64,000 nucleotides of DNA from CAVUQH01 sp963774445 (GTDB taxonomy: Bacteria; Myxococcota_A; Polyangia; Haliangiales; Haliangiaceae), in contig CAVZFC010000019.1 in assembly GCA_963774445.1 (NCBI GenBank), forward strand, positions 1,550,001 through 1,614,000, in the 5' to 3' direction. The notes under the pieces were generated by a model, which saw only the letters and a list, made by a program, of their open reading frames with translations, made no database searches and had not been told where the DNA came from. Shown one piece after another: positions 26,121 to 37,303 of this stretch; position 1 is the stretch's first letter, and each line of letters opens with the position of its first letter. Both the position numbers and the translations under genes were made by a program.

Positions 26121-26996
26121 ATGCGTCGTACCCCCGCCATCCTCGCCGCCCTGACCCTGGCCGCCATCGCCGGCTGCGCCACCCAGGACGACACCGGTCC
26201 GGTCGGGGACCTCGAGCTCAACATGTCGCAGAACGCGGTCGACGGCACGTACACGGCGTCCACCGGCGAGCTGGTCAATTTCCGCAGTGTCGAGACCTCC
26301 CCCGGCGTCATCGAGATCAGTCTCGAGGCCCGCGGCATGATGCTGATGGCCACCATGGACCTCACCGGCGCCATGGACCTGGATGTCTTCTCCCTGGCCA
26401 ATGGCCAGGACACGCAGATCCTCGAGGCCGACCGCACCATCCTCGACGAGTTCTCCAGCGCCGTCTTCGACTACGATCCCGAGACTACCTTCGCGCCGCT
26501 GAGCAAGCTCGAGCGCATTTCCAGCCTGTGGGGCTCGTGGCCCGAGACCAACGTGGCGACCCGCCTCGTGCTCGCTCAGGCCAACCACAGCTACAAGAGC
26601 CTGTGCGACAAGGTGAACCAGTACGTCAAGTTCACCCACGACGGCCCGGGCAGCTGGGTCGGTGGCTGCGGCAGGGACAACTGGGACGACAAGTCCACCT
26701 ACTACGGCCTGGTCAACGCCGAAGGCGCCTGCAGCGGCAGCCACGACGGCACCCGCTTCAGCGCCGACCGCTCCAGCTGGAGGTGCTACGAGCCGGGCCA
26801 CAGCAAGTCGATGGAGTACGCCCGCGGCGAGTGCTTTTCCCAGTGCGGCGACGGCTGCGGCAGCCCCGACTACACCGCCGCTTGCGGCGACCACGACAGC
26901 TGCGTCCGGTTTGGCCACTCGCTGGTCTCCATCTCCTGCCAGGACGAGTTCGACCACACGGTCGACGACTCCCTGTACGCGCCGGTCTGCAAGTAA
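26121..26996 (+). CDS. Secreted lipoprotein with phospholipase A2-like C-x2-H-D-x-C motif
   Basis: The 291-residue product starts at the ATG at 26121 behind AGGAG. Its lipobox is AAIAGCATQ. The first half is beta-rich and acidic, with no recognised family. The second half has many paired cysteines (CGRDNWDD, CFSQCGDGCGSPDY) and then ACGDHDSCVRFGH, with the His-Asp pair flanked by cysteines as in secreted phospholipases A2; a further Asp pair (DHTVDD) lies downstream. It ends APVCK. A lipid-cleaving activity is plausible but not proven; the motif also fits a structural disulfide domain. The promoter region carries the TGCAAGATT repeats. Confidence 0.65.
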   Translation: MRRTPAILAALTLAAIAGCATQDDTGPVGDLELNMSQNAVDGTYTASTGELVNFRSVETSPGVIEISLEARGMMLMATMDLTGAMDLDVFSLANGQDTQILEADRTILDEFSSAVFDYDPETTFAPLSKLERISSLWGSWPETNVATRLVLAQANHSYKSLCDKVNQYVKFTHDGPGSWVGGCGRDNWDDKSTYYGLVNAEGACSGSHDGTRFSADRSSWRCYEPGHSKSMEYARGECFSQCGDGCGSPDYTAACGDHDSCVRFGHSLVSISCQDEFDHTVDDSLYAPVCK

Positions 26997-27015
26997 GCGT
27001 GTATCATAGGCGCCG

Positions 27016-27645
27016 ATGGGCATGCGGCCGACCAGGTCGAAGTTGATCCTCGCGGCCACCGTGGCGCTCGTCGTCGCGGTGGTCGTGCTGCTTTGGAAGA
27101 GCCGCGCCGGGTCAGACGGGCCGGCCGTGGTGTCGCCCGCAGCGTCGGGCGGCGACGGCACCGTGGCTGCCGGCGCCGGCAGCGCGGGCGCCTCGTCCAA
27201 CGGCTCGCCGCCGACCCTGGATAACGGTAACGGTGCTCCGGTCGCGGACCCGTCGGACCTGCCGCCGGAGCGACCGCGCCGGCCCAGCGAGGGGCTCGAC
27301 CCGCGCGACGTGCCCGAGCCCACGGGCGTGGCCAACGTCGCGCGTCCGTCCGAAGACGTCACGCCGTCGTTCCGGCTCGAGAAGACGGCACACATGATCG
27401 ATCTCCTCCAGACCCGGGCCGAGCGGGTCGAGAAGGGGATCGCCGCGGCCGAGCAGGCGGGCAAGGAGAAGGAGGCGGCCAAGGGGCGGATCGTCCTACA
27501 GCGGCTGCGGCAGCGCATCAGCGCGGTGAAGCAGGAGCTTGCCGACGACAAGGCGGGCAACCCGCCGACCGAGGGGGACGACAAGCGCGCCGGCCAGCCG
27601 CCGCCGATGCAGCGGGAGTTTGCGCCCTCGACGAGCAATCAGTGA
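27016..27645 (+). CDS. Single-pass membrane protein with C-terminal coiled coil, unknown function
   Basis: The 209-residue product has a short basic lead, one membrane helix at about 10-27 (LILAATVALVVAVVVLL), a Pro/Ala/Gly/Ser linker of about 90 residues, and a charged helical segment (HMIDLLQTRAERVEKGI through QRLRQRISAVKQEL). No family was recognised. Its last codons overlap the next gene as GTGA, so it may be a partner of the FG-GAP lipoprotein that follows. Confidence 0.7.
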   Translation: MGMRPTRSKLILAATVALVVAVVVLLWKSRAGSDGPAVVSPAASGGDGTVAAGAGSAGASSNGSPPTLDNGNGAPVADPSDLPPERPRRPSEGLDPRDVPEPTGVANVARPSEDVTPSFRLEKTAHMIDLLQTRAERVEKGIAAAEQAGKEKEAAKGRIVLQRLRQRISAVKQELADDKAGNPPTEGDDKRAGQPPPMQREFAPSTSNQ

Positions 27646-29078
27646 CCGTGCGGTGGGCATGGCTCGCGCTCGCGGGGGCCGCCGCGCTGGCGGCGAGCCC
27701 CGGTTGTGGCGACAACAGCGGCAGCGCGGACGGCGTCGTCTGGACGGTGCCGATGGAGTTCGGCTTCGAGGGCTCGCTGGCGCTGTGCGATCTCGACGGT
27801 GACGGCCACGCCGAGCTCGTCGGCTCGATGACGTCGTTCTTCGGCGACTTCGCGCCGGACAGCTACGTGGTCGCCATCGACGCCGTGCACGGCAAGGTGC
27901 GGGCGCAGACCGGTCCCCACGTCGGCGGCTTCGCCTACCCGTTCTGCGTCGACGTCGACGACGACGGCGTGCTCGACGTGTTGGTCTCCGGTCGCAGCGG
28001 CGACGTCGAGGCGCTGTCGGGCACCGACCTGCACAGGGTCTGGTCGCTGGCCGAGAACAACCCCGGCGCGCTCGACGGCAACACCTACTCGGTCACAGCG
28101 CTGGCCGGCGACGCGAGCACCATGTTCGTGGTCGACGGCGGCGGCGGCAACCCGGAGATCGACCAGCCGGACGTGCCCGGCAAGCTGGTCGCTTTCGGCA
28201 CCGACGGCGTCATCAAGGGGACCTGGCAGCCGCCCGGCATGCCGGAGATGTACAGCTCGCCGGCCGTGTTCGAGCGCGGGGGGCAGCTGCTGATCGCAGT
28301 CGGTACCGGCGGCGAGCGCCTGCAGGGAGACCTCTACCTGCTCTCCTGGGACGAGGGAAGCGGGACCTTCACACCGGTGTGGAATCAGCCATCGCGCTGC
28401 ACCAACGGCGGCTTCGTCGCCAGCCCGATGATCGGCGACATCACCGGGGACGGCGCGCCGGACGTGGTCGACACCGACTTCTGTGGCCGCGTCTACGCCT
28501 TCGACCTGGCCGGCAACCAGCTGTGGACGCACGACTCCGACCTGCTGTACGGCTCGTCCAACCCGCTCCTGGCCGACCTCGACGGCGACGGCGTGCTCGA
28601 CGTGACGGCGGTGTTCGAGTCGGTCAACTACAGCTACTTCGCGCAGACCTTGACCGACCCGCACAGCGACGTCCTCGCCCTGCACGGGACCGACGGCGCC
28701 CTGCTGTGGACCGAGCGGATGGATCAGCTGGTCTTCACCTCGCCGCTGTCGGCCGACTTCGACGGCGACGGCGTCGAGGACGTGTGGATCGCCGGCGCGG
28801 CGACGCCGTTCGACGACGACCTGATGGCCGAGACCCGCGTCTTCTCCGGCTCTACCGGCGATACGCTGTACGAGCTGCCGGACGGCAACATGACCGGCAC
28901 GCCGGTCCTGGGTGACGTCGACAGCGACGGCAGGCTGGATCTCCTGGTCACCGACATCGAGGGGCCGCGCCTGCCCGGCGTCATCGAGCGGGTCGAGCTG
29001 AGGGACGTCGCCTACGATCCGGCGCGGTCGTGGAGCGGCTTCCGCGGTCAGCCGGCGCACGACGGTGTGCGCCGCTGA
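27642..29078 (+). CDS. FG-GAP/PQQ-like beta-propeller lipoprotein
   Basis: The 478-residue product starts with GTG at 27642. Its lipobox is AASPGCGDN. Repeats with D-x-D-x-D-G motifs recur through the chain (CDLDGDGHAELVG, DVDDDGVLDVLVSG, DITGDGAPDVVD, DLDGDGVLDVTAV, DFDGDGVEDVWIAG, DVDSDGRLDLLV), together with PQQ-like segments (GKVRAQTGPHVGG, GNQLWTHDSDLLYG). This predicts a Ca-stabilised propeller. The end, SWSGFRGQPAHDGVRR, is usual for proteins of this type. It is likely surface-exposed; the binding partner is unknown. The gene ends next to the convergent lipoprotein gene with no spacer. Confidence 0.82.
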   Translation: MTVRWAWLALAGAAALAASPGCGDNSGSADGVVWTVPMEFGFEGSLALCDLDGDGHAELVGSMTSFFGDFAPDSYVVAIDAVHGKVRAQTGPHVGGFAYPFCVDVDDDGVLDVLVSGRSGDVEALSGTDLHRVWSLAENNPGALDGNTYSVTALAGDASTMFVVDGGGGNPEIDQPDVPGKLVAFGTDGVIKGTWQPPGMPEMYSSPAVFERGGQLLIAVGTGGERLQGDLYLLSWDEGSGTFTPVWNQPSRCTNGGFVASPMIGDITGDGAPDVVDTDFCGRVYAFDLAGNQLWTHDSDLLYGSSNPLLADLDGDGVLDVTAVFESVNYSYFAQTLTDPHSDVLALHGTDGALLWTERMDQLVFTSPLSADFDGDGVEDVWIAGAATPFDDDLMAETRVFSGSTGDTLYELPDGNMTGTPVLGDVDSDGRLDLLVTDIEGPRLPGVIERVELRDVAYDPARSWSGFRGQPAHDGVRR

Positions 29079-29459
29079 CTACAACTTGGTGATCACCCAG
29101 CGGTTGTTCTCGAGCTCGACCCTGATGATCGCCATCTTGGTCTTGCCCGCGACCATCACGTGAATCAGCCGCGCGTTGGGATCGCGCCCGTCCGGCTGGT
29201 TGGCGTCGATGGAGACCATGCGCATCCCGCCGACGTCGCCGAGCACCTTTTCGCAGCCCTGCTCGTGCACCTCGCGGCCGAGGTCGCCGCCGATGGTGCG
29301 CATGAGCAGGTCGCAGTCGTGCCGCTCGAGGCCGGCGAAGAAGTCGCGGACGGTCTGCTCGGCGTCCTCTTTGCTCGGGCGCTGCGAGTGGGAGCAGCCG
29401 GTCGCCACAACGCCCAACAGCATCACGATCGAAAGCGCACGCCGCATGGCTCCGATCAT
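29079..29459 (-). CDS. Small lipoprotein with NTF2-like/DUF4878-like domain
   Basis: The 126-residue product has a lipobox (GVVATGCSHS) and a short alpha/beta domain: TVRDFFAGLERHDCDLLMRTIGG, then a strand-rich half ending VELENNRWVITKL. This matches the size and pattern of DUF4878-like or NTF2-like lipoproteins, which are often of unknown role. The ATG at 29459 or 29447 could be the start. It ends flush against the FG-GAP gene and lies just downstream of the cytochrome gene on the same strand. Confidence 0.65.
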   Translation of the reverse strand: MIGAMRRALSIVMLLGVVATGCSHSQRPSKEDAEQTVRDFFAGLERHDCDLLMRTIGGDLGREVHEQGCEKVLGDVGGMRMVSIDANQPDGRDPNARLIHVMVAGKTKMAIIRVELENNRWVITKL

Positions 29460-29466
29460 ACCCCGC

Positions 29467-30825
29467 CTACGGGCCCGCAGACAGATATCGCGGCCAGCGC
29501 GGGCGCCACTCTTCGGCCGCGCGGGACAGCGGGCCGAGCAGGCCGGCGGGCGGCTGGTCGCGGACCAGCTCGGCGCGCACGTAGTCGGTAAACGCCGCCC
29601 GTCGGGCCGGGTCGTGGAATGGCGGCGGGCGGCCCTGCACGGCGATCCAGTGATCTGTGTAGTCGACGCCCGGGCGCTGGTAGCCCGGCTTCTTCGGCAT
29701 GTGACACGAGACGCAGTCGCTGCCGGCCTCGACCTTCACCGTGCTGTGCGCGGCCGCCGGCTTGGCGTGGCAGCGCAGACACGCCGCGTGGGTGCGCGCC
29801 AGGGTCTTTTGCGGGTCGATGTTGTCGTGCGGGCTGTGGCACTCGAGGCAGGTCGGCCGATCGGCGTCGGGGGTCTGGCGAAAGCATTCGCTCAGCATCA
29901 GGCTGACGCTGGCGAAGCGGGCCAGCTGCGCGTCGTGGTCGAGCACGAACGGCGGGTACGAGGTGGATGGCCGGCCGTGGCACTGGCCGCAGAAGCGCAC
30001 CTGCTCGGTCGGCGCCAGATCGCCGGGCTGGAAGATCGCCGGGTCGTCGCTGTCCATCACCGTCGCTGCGTGCACGCTGCCCGGCCCGTGGCAGCGCTCG
30101 CACTGGATGCCGAAGACGGTGTTGGAGACGTCGAGCACGTCGCCGGCCCAGGCCGGCCGGGTCGTGTGACAGAACAGGCAGTGCTCGGTGGCGTTCGGTT
30201 TTTCCGGAACGCCGATGACGCCGGGGGTGTGCCCCGGCGTGATCGCCCAGAGCTTCTTTGCCCGGTAGAAGCTGGCGCCGAGCTCGACGATGCGGCGGTC
30301 TTTCCACAGCGCCAACGGGGTCAGCTGGGTGGCCGATCCGATCAGCACCGCGACGTCGAGACTGGCCGGGCCGCGCGTCGCGGGCCCCGTGACCTGGATG
30401 ACGACCCCGCTCTCGGTGCGCCGGTAGCGCGGCAGGATCTCCGGCGTGTACGGCCGGGCCAGGCGGGCTGCCGAGAACCAGCGGTCGCGATCGGCCGCGT
30501 TGATCGGGCGGCTGGTGTTGGCCATGTGATGGTCGGCGGCGCGAGCAGCCAGGTCGTGGTGACACGTGGCGCACGCGGCCGAGCCGATCGGCTTGGCGCG
30601 GGCGCGCAAGCGCTCCCAGTCGGCCTGCCAGCCGGTCGGCGCCGGCGGCCGGGGTGGTTGCCCGGGGCCGCCCAAGACGTCCTCGGGTCGGGTGATCCGC
30701 GGCCGCTGCCGATCGTGTTTTCGTGCGCGGTGCCCGGATGACTTGCACGCCGTTCCGGCCGCGACGAGCAGTCCTATGGCGGCGGCACACGCCCACCATC
30801 CGACGTTGCGCTTGCCCCTCCGCAC
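29467..30825 (-). CDS. Seven-haem c-type cytochrome lipoprotein
   Basis: The 452-residue product has a lipobox (LVAAGTACKSS), then seven CxxCH haem sites: CATCH, CLFCH, CERCH, CGQCH, CLECH, CLRCH and CVSCH. Additional His (for example HHDLAARAADHHMA, HSPHD) can act as distal ligands. Multihaem lipoproteins of this build carry electrons in the periplasm or at the outer membrane. It starts with GTG at 30825, 26 bases below the flippase gene stop, so it is in the same direction as the EPS genes. No partner reductase is next to it. Confidence 0.85.
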   Translation of the reverse strand: MRRGKRNVGWWACAAAIGLLVAAGTACKSSGHRARKHDRQRPRITRPEDVLGGPGQPPRPPAPTGWQADWERLRARAKPIGSAACATCHHDLAARAADHHMANTSRPINAADRDRWFSAARLARPYTPEILPRYRRTESGVVIQVTGPATRGPASLDVAVLIGSATQLTPLALWKDRRIVELGASFYRAKKLWAITPGHTPGVIGVPEKPNATEHCLFCHTTRPAWAGDVLDVSNTVFGIQCERCHGPGSVHAATVMDSDDPAIFQPGDLAPTEQVRFCGQCHGRPSTSYPPFVLDHDAQLARFASVSLMLSECFRQTPDADRPTCLECHSPHDNIDPQKTLARTHAACLRCHAKPAAAHSTVKVEAGSDCVSCHMPKKPGYQRPGVDYTDHWIAVQGRPPPFHDPARRAAFTDYVRAELVRDQPPAGLLGPLSRAAEEWRPRWPRYLSAGP

Positions 30826-30851
30826 TCCCCGTCAGGGTATCACGGCGGCGC

Positions 30852-32315
30852 TCAGGAGCCTTTGCCGTACGACTTGCGCAACAGGCCGACGAAATCGGCC
30901 GCGGTGCCGCGCGCCAGGATCATCGCGCTGGGGAGGTAGACCAGTCCGCCGGCGACGATCTCGAAGCCGAGCTCGACGGCGCGGTTGTGGATGCCGAGGG
31001 CGTGCCAGCCCCAGCGGGCTCCGTAGACCGCGGCGACCATCGGCACGCAGGCGGCTAGCGGTCCGACGAAGCCGGCGACCATGCGCGACATGCGGATGCC
31101 GTCGATCGCGTGGATGTACCAGACGCTGGCCAGCGCGTGCAGGGCGAACGCCACGCCGACGCCGGCGCACGCCCACTGCGGGCCGCCGGCCCGGCCGAGC
31201 AGGAAGATGCCGGCGAGCAGCGCCACCACCTTGCCGCACTCGAGCCACATGATCGCCCGCGGCTTGTCGCGTACCTGCAGGTAGCTGGCGATGGTCCAGC
31301 CGATCGGGCGGAAGATCGCCAGGGCCGACAGCACCAGGAGCAGCGGCGCCACCCCCTGCCATTCGCGGTTGAACAGCACCTGGACCAACGTGTCGGAGAT
31401 GGCGCCCAGCCCGACCGCCAGGGGAAAGACCAGCATCGCCAGGAGCGCGGTCGCCCGCACCAGCGCCCGCGAGCGCTGGCCTTCGGTCATGTGCGCGAAC
31501 GACGGCAACAGTACGTCGCCGATGTGCTCGCCGACCTGTGTGGCGGGGATGTCGGCCAGGTTGTAGGCCAGGTTGTACAGGCCGGTCGGGCCGGGCCCGA
31601 AGATGCTGGCGAAGACCAGGTTGTCCCAGCGGCGCGCGGCGAAGTGCGCCGAGGTCGCCAGCGAGAGCGGGAGGCCGAAGCGAAACAGGTCGCGGGTCTC
31701 GCCGAGGTGCAGGCGATGCGGCTCGATCCACTCGCGCCACGGCGCGGCGCGGCCGAAGATCAGCAGGCGCAGCACCGAGCGGGCGACGTTGGCCAGGACG
31801 ATCGCCTCGCCGCCCCAGCCGGCGGCGGCCAGGCCGATCGAGGTGCCGGTGTAGATGATCTCGCCCGCGGTGCGCGACAGGCTGACCACGCGGAAGCGCA
31901 TGTCGCGGACGAGGATCCGCTCCGGCATGTAGGCCAGCCGGTCGAAGCAGACGGCGAGCATCAGGCCGGGCACGTAGACGACGGCGCCGGGCGAGCCGAA
32001 CAACGGGGTCAGTGGCTTGCGGAACAGCAGCACCGCGGCGAAGGCGACGACACCGAAGGTCAGGTGATAGAAGCTGGCGTGAAAGGCGGCGCGCCGCCCG
32101 GCCTTCGGTTTGGCGATGACGTATTGACCGAAGCCGAAGATCGACAGCTGGTTGGAGGTCAGCACCAGGACGCTGGCGATCGAGACCTCGCCCATGATGT
32201 CCGGCGCCAGGAACCGCGTCAGCAAAAGGGTGCCGATCACGCCGATCAGGCGCGCGCCGATGCTGCTGCCGATGGTCCAGGCGGCGCCGCGCACCGCTTT
32301 CTTGGCGAGGGACAA
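30852..32315 (-). CDS. Wzx-type polysaccharide flippase (MOP superfamily)
   Basis: The 487-residue product has about 12-14 hydrophobic segments and the PST/MOP family layout, beginning SLAKKAVRGAAWTIGSSIGARLIGVIGTLLLTRFL, with FGPGPTGLYNLAYNLADIPATQVGEHIGDVLLPSF in the middle. It should flip the undecaprenyl-linked repeat unit to the periplasm. The start codon is TTG at 32315, chosen because the family's usual first residues follow it. It is 55 bases below the OPX gene and is separated from the rest of the EPS locus by 13 kb. Confidence 0.9.
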   Translation of the reverse strand: MSLAKKAVRGAAWTIGSSIGARLIGVIGTLLLTRFLAPDIMGEVSIASVLVLTSNQLSIFGFGQYVIAKPKAGRRAAFHASFYHLTFGVVAFAAVLLFRKPLTPLFGSPGAVVYVPGLMLAVCFDRLAYMPERILVRDMRFRVVSLSRTAGEIIYTGTSIGLAAAGWGGEAIVLANVARSVLRLLIFGRAAPWREWIEPHRLHLGETRDLFRFGLPLSLATSAHFAARRWDNLVFASIFGPGPTGLYNLAYNLADIPATQVGEHIGDVLLPSFAHMTEGQRSRALVRATALLAMLVFPLAVGLGAISDTLVQVLFNREWQGVAPLLLVLSALAIFRPIGWTIASYLQVRDKPRAIMWLECGKVVALLAGIFLLGRAGGPQWACAGVGVAFALHALASVWYIHAIDGIRMSRMVAGFVGPLAACVPMVAAVYGARWGWHALGIHNRAVELGFEIVAGGLVYLPSAMILARGTAADFVGLLRKSYGKGS

Positions 32316-32370
32316 GCCGTCCGTTTATCCCACGGGATTCCGACCTGTCCAGCGGCGGCGGGCGGAGGGC

Positions 32371-32976
32371 CTACGGAATGTGGAGCGAGTCGCCGGCGAG
32401 CAGGACCAGGTTCATCTCCGGCTGCTCGCCGTTGGCGATGAGACCGTAGGCGATCGGGATCTGACGCACTTGGCCGGTCTTGGGGTCCCGCCGCTGGATG
32501 ACGATCTCGTTGCGCTTGGCGAACCGGGTAAAGCCGCCGGCCAGCGCGATCGCCTCGGCCACGGTGGTGTAGTGGGTCGCCTGGAACACTCCCGGCCGAA
32601 CCACTTCGCCGGAGACGGTAAACCGGTAGCTGTTGATCGCCGTCACCGAGACGGTAACCGCGGTGCCCTCGAGCTTGACGAAGTCCTGGATTCGCTTCTC
32701 GATCTCGGACTTGAGCTGGCTGGGGGTCTTTCCCGCCGCCCGCATGTCGCCGATGAGCGGCATGGTGACCGTTCCGTCGGGCCGGATGACCATCTTGGCC
32801 GACAAATCCGGGTTCTTCCACACGTTGACCTCGAGCTCGTCCGAGATGCCCAGGACGTACTCGTTCTTGCGCGGATCGGGCTCCTTCGCGTAGTCGTAGC
32901 TGGGGATCTTGGGGCCGCAGGCCCCGGCGGTGGCCAGGGCGAGCACGAGGCTGATACGAACCAGGTAGCGTTTCAT
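32371..32976 (-). CDS. OPX-family polysaccharide export lipoprotein, short form
   Basis: The 201-residue product has a lipobox (ALATAGACGPK), a Poly_export domain (YVLGISDELEVNVW, GTVTMPLIGDMRAAGKTPSQL, VTVSVTAINSYRFTVSG) and one SLBB-type repeat (RPGVFQATHYTTVAEAIALAGG). It stops soon after (LLAGDSLHIP), so the C-terminal helix that forms the outer-membrane pore in Wza is absent. A separate beta-barrel is therefore needed; the 938-2284 gene is the candidate. It lies divergent from the polymerase gene with 40 bases between. Confidence 0.9.
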   Translation of the reverse strand: MKRYLVRISLVLALATAGACGPKIPSYDYAKEPDPRKNEYVLGISDELEVNVWKNPDLSAKMVIRPDGTVTMPLIGDMRAAGKTPSQLKSEIEKRIQDFVKLEGTAVTVSVTAINSYRFTVSGEVVRPGVFQATHYTTVAEAIALAGGFTRFAKRNEIVIQRRDPKTGQVRQIPIAYGLIANGEQPEMNLVLLAGDSLHIP

Positions 32977-33016
32977 GTCGGGCCGCTCTCGCGCGCTACT
33001 ATAGTCCCGCAGGCCA

Positions 33017-34399
33017 ATGTTTGCCATTCCCGGCACGCTCGCTCTGATCGTCTTCATCTACGTTCGTCCGCAGGAGGTGTTCACCGGGCTGCAGCGCTTG
33101 CCGCTGCTCTATCTGTTCTTCGCCCTGGCGATTTTCGGGCTGTTGGTCAACCTGCGGCTGCGCGTGAGTCGCCCTCGGTTGGTGCCGCAGACGCCCTGGG
33201 TCATCGCCCTGTGGTTGTGGAGCGTGCTGACGGTGGCCGTCAACGCGCCGCAGTTCGTCTACGGGGCGGTGATCGAGACCGCCATCCCGGTGATCCTGTT
33301 CCTGGTCATTGCCCACAGCGTGCAGTCGTTCCGGGCGTTCCAGGTGGTAGCCGCGCTGCTCCTCGCGCTGGTGATCTTTCTCGCCGCGCTGGGCGTACAG
33401 CAGGGCACCGCGTCGTGGGGCTGCGTGCAGCTCGATCCGTCGGGGCCGTCGGACCTCTCCTCCGGCCAGCCGGACGGACGCGCCTGCGTCACCGACCGGA
33501 TGTGCTACGGCGGCGATTTCGAGCCCGGCGCCGACTACGCGTGCGAGCACATCGGCCTGCTGGGCACGACTTCGGTCGGCCATGGGCGTGTGCGCTACCG
33601 CGGCATCCTGCAGGATCCCAACGAGCTCGCGCTGACCATCGGTCTGGGCCTGGCGCTGCTCCTGGCCTTCTTCGATCGCAAGAAGAGCGGGGGGCGAGGG
33701 CTGCTCCTGGTGCTGACCTTCACCGTCGTGCTGATCTGCGTGATCTACACCGAGTCGCGCGGCGGGCAGCTGGTGATGCTCACGGTGATCGGCGCCTACT
33801 TCGTCCGCCGCTACCGCTGGCGGGGCCTCGTGGCCGGCGCCCTGATCGCGCTGCCGGTGCTGATGCTGGCCGGAGGCGAGGATCGCCGCGATGCCTCCAG
33901 CTCGACGGAAGAACGGCTGGAGACCCTGGCCACCGGCATCGAGATCTTCCGCTCGTCACCGATCGTCGGCGTCGGCGAGGGCCAGTTCACCGAATACAAC
34001 TACCTCACCGCGCACAACGCCTATCTCCTCGCCGCTGCCGAGCTGGGCATCGTCGGCTTCTTCCTGTTTGCCAGCGTGCTGTACCTCTCGATCAAGATCC
34101 CGCTGGCCGCCCTGCGTCGCTACGCGGGCCGCCCCGACGCCGCCGTCGCCGCCACCTGGGCGATGGCGCTGCTCGCCCTGTTGGCGGGCCTGTACGTCGG
34201 CTCGTTCTTCCTGTCGTTCACCTGGCACCACGTGCTGTGGATCCACCTGGGGCTGTCCGGAGCCCTCTACTCGGCCATCCGCAGCCACGACTCGGAGTTC
34301 ACCGTCCGCTACGGCCCCCTCGACATGCTCGGCGTGGCCGGCTTCTGCGTGGTGCTGCTACCGGCCCTCTACGTCTACCTGCGCTTCAAGGGCGTCTAG
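33017..34399 (+). CDS. Wzy-type polysaccharide polymerase / O-antigen ligase family
   Basis: The 460-residue product has about 11 membrane segments and a large periplasmic loop with the Wzy_C/O-antigen ligase pattern: RGILQDPNELALTIGLGLALLL, YTESRGGQLVMLTVIG, and the end SSPIVGVGEGQFTEYNY before TAHNAYLLAAAELGIVGF. TAHNAYL is the most recognisable signature. An unusual Cys-containing loop (WGCVQLDPSG to DYACEHIG) sits in the periplasm and may form disulfides. It joins repeat units to give the EPS chain, working with Wzx and the Wzz-like pair. Confidence 0.87.
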   Translation: MFAIPGTLALIVFIYVRPQEVFTGLQRLPLLYLFFALAIFGLLVNLRLRVSRPRLVPQTPWVIALWLWSVLTVAVNAPQFVYGAVIETAIPVILFLVIAHSVQSFRAFQVVAALLLALVIFLAALGVQQGTASWGCVQLDPSGPSDLSSGQPDGRACVTDRMCYGGDFEPGADYACEHIGLLGTTSVGHGRVRYRGILQDPNELALTIGLGLALLLAFFDRKKSGGRGLLLVLTFTVVLICVIYTESRGGQLVMLTVIGAYFVRRYRWRGLVAGALIALPVLMLAGGEDRRDASSSTEERLETLATGIEIFRSSPIVGVGEGQFTEYNYLTAHNAYLLAAAELGIVGFFLFASVLYLSIKIPLAALRRYAGRPDAAVAATWAMALLALLAGLYVGSFFLSFTWHHVLWIHLGLSGALYSAIRSHDSEFTVRYGPLDMLGVAGFCVVLLPALYVYLRFKGV

Positions 34400-34432
34400 T
34401 GCTCGTCTGGGGCGGCGCGGCCGCGGGGTGCG

Positions 34433-37237
<2,805 letters not shown>

Positions 37238-37303
37238 GCCCGGAAGGCTAGTGCATCGCACCGACTGGTGGAAGAGCCGAGGCCGCCAGCCGGAACCCGG
37301 GTG

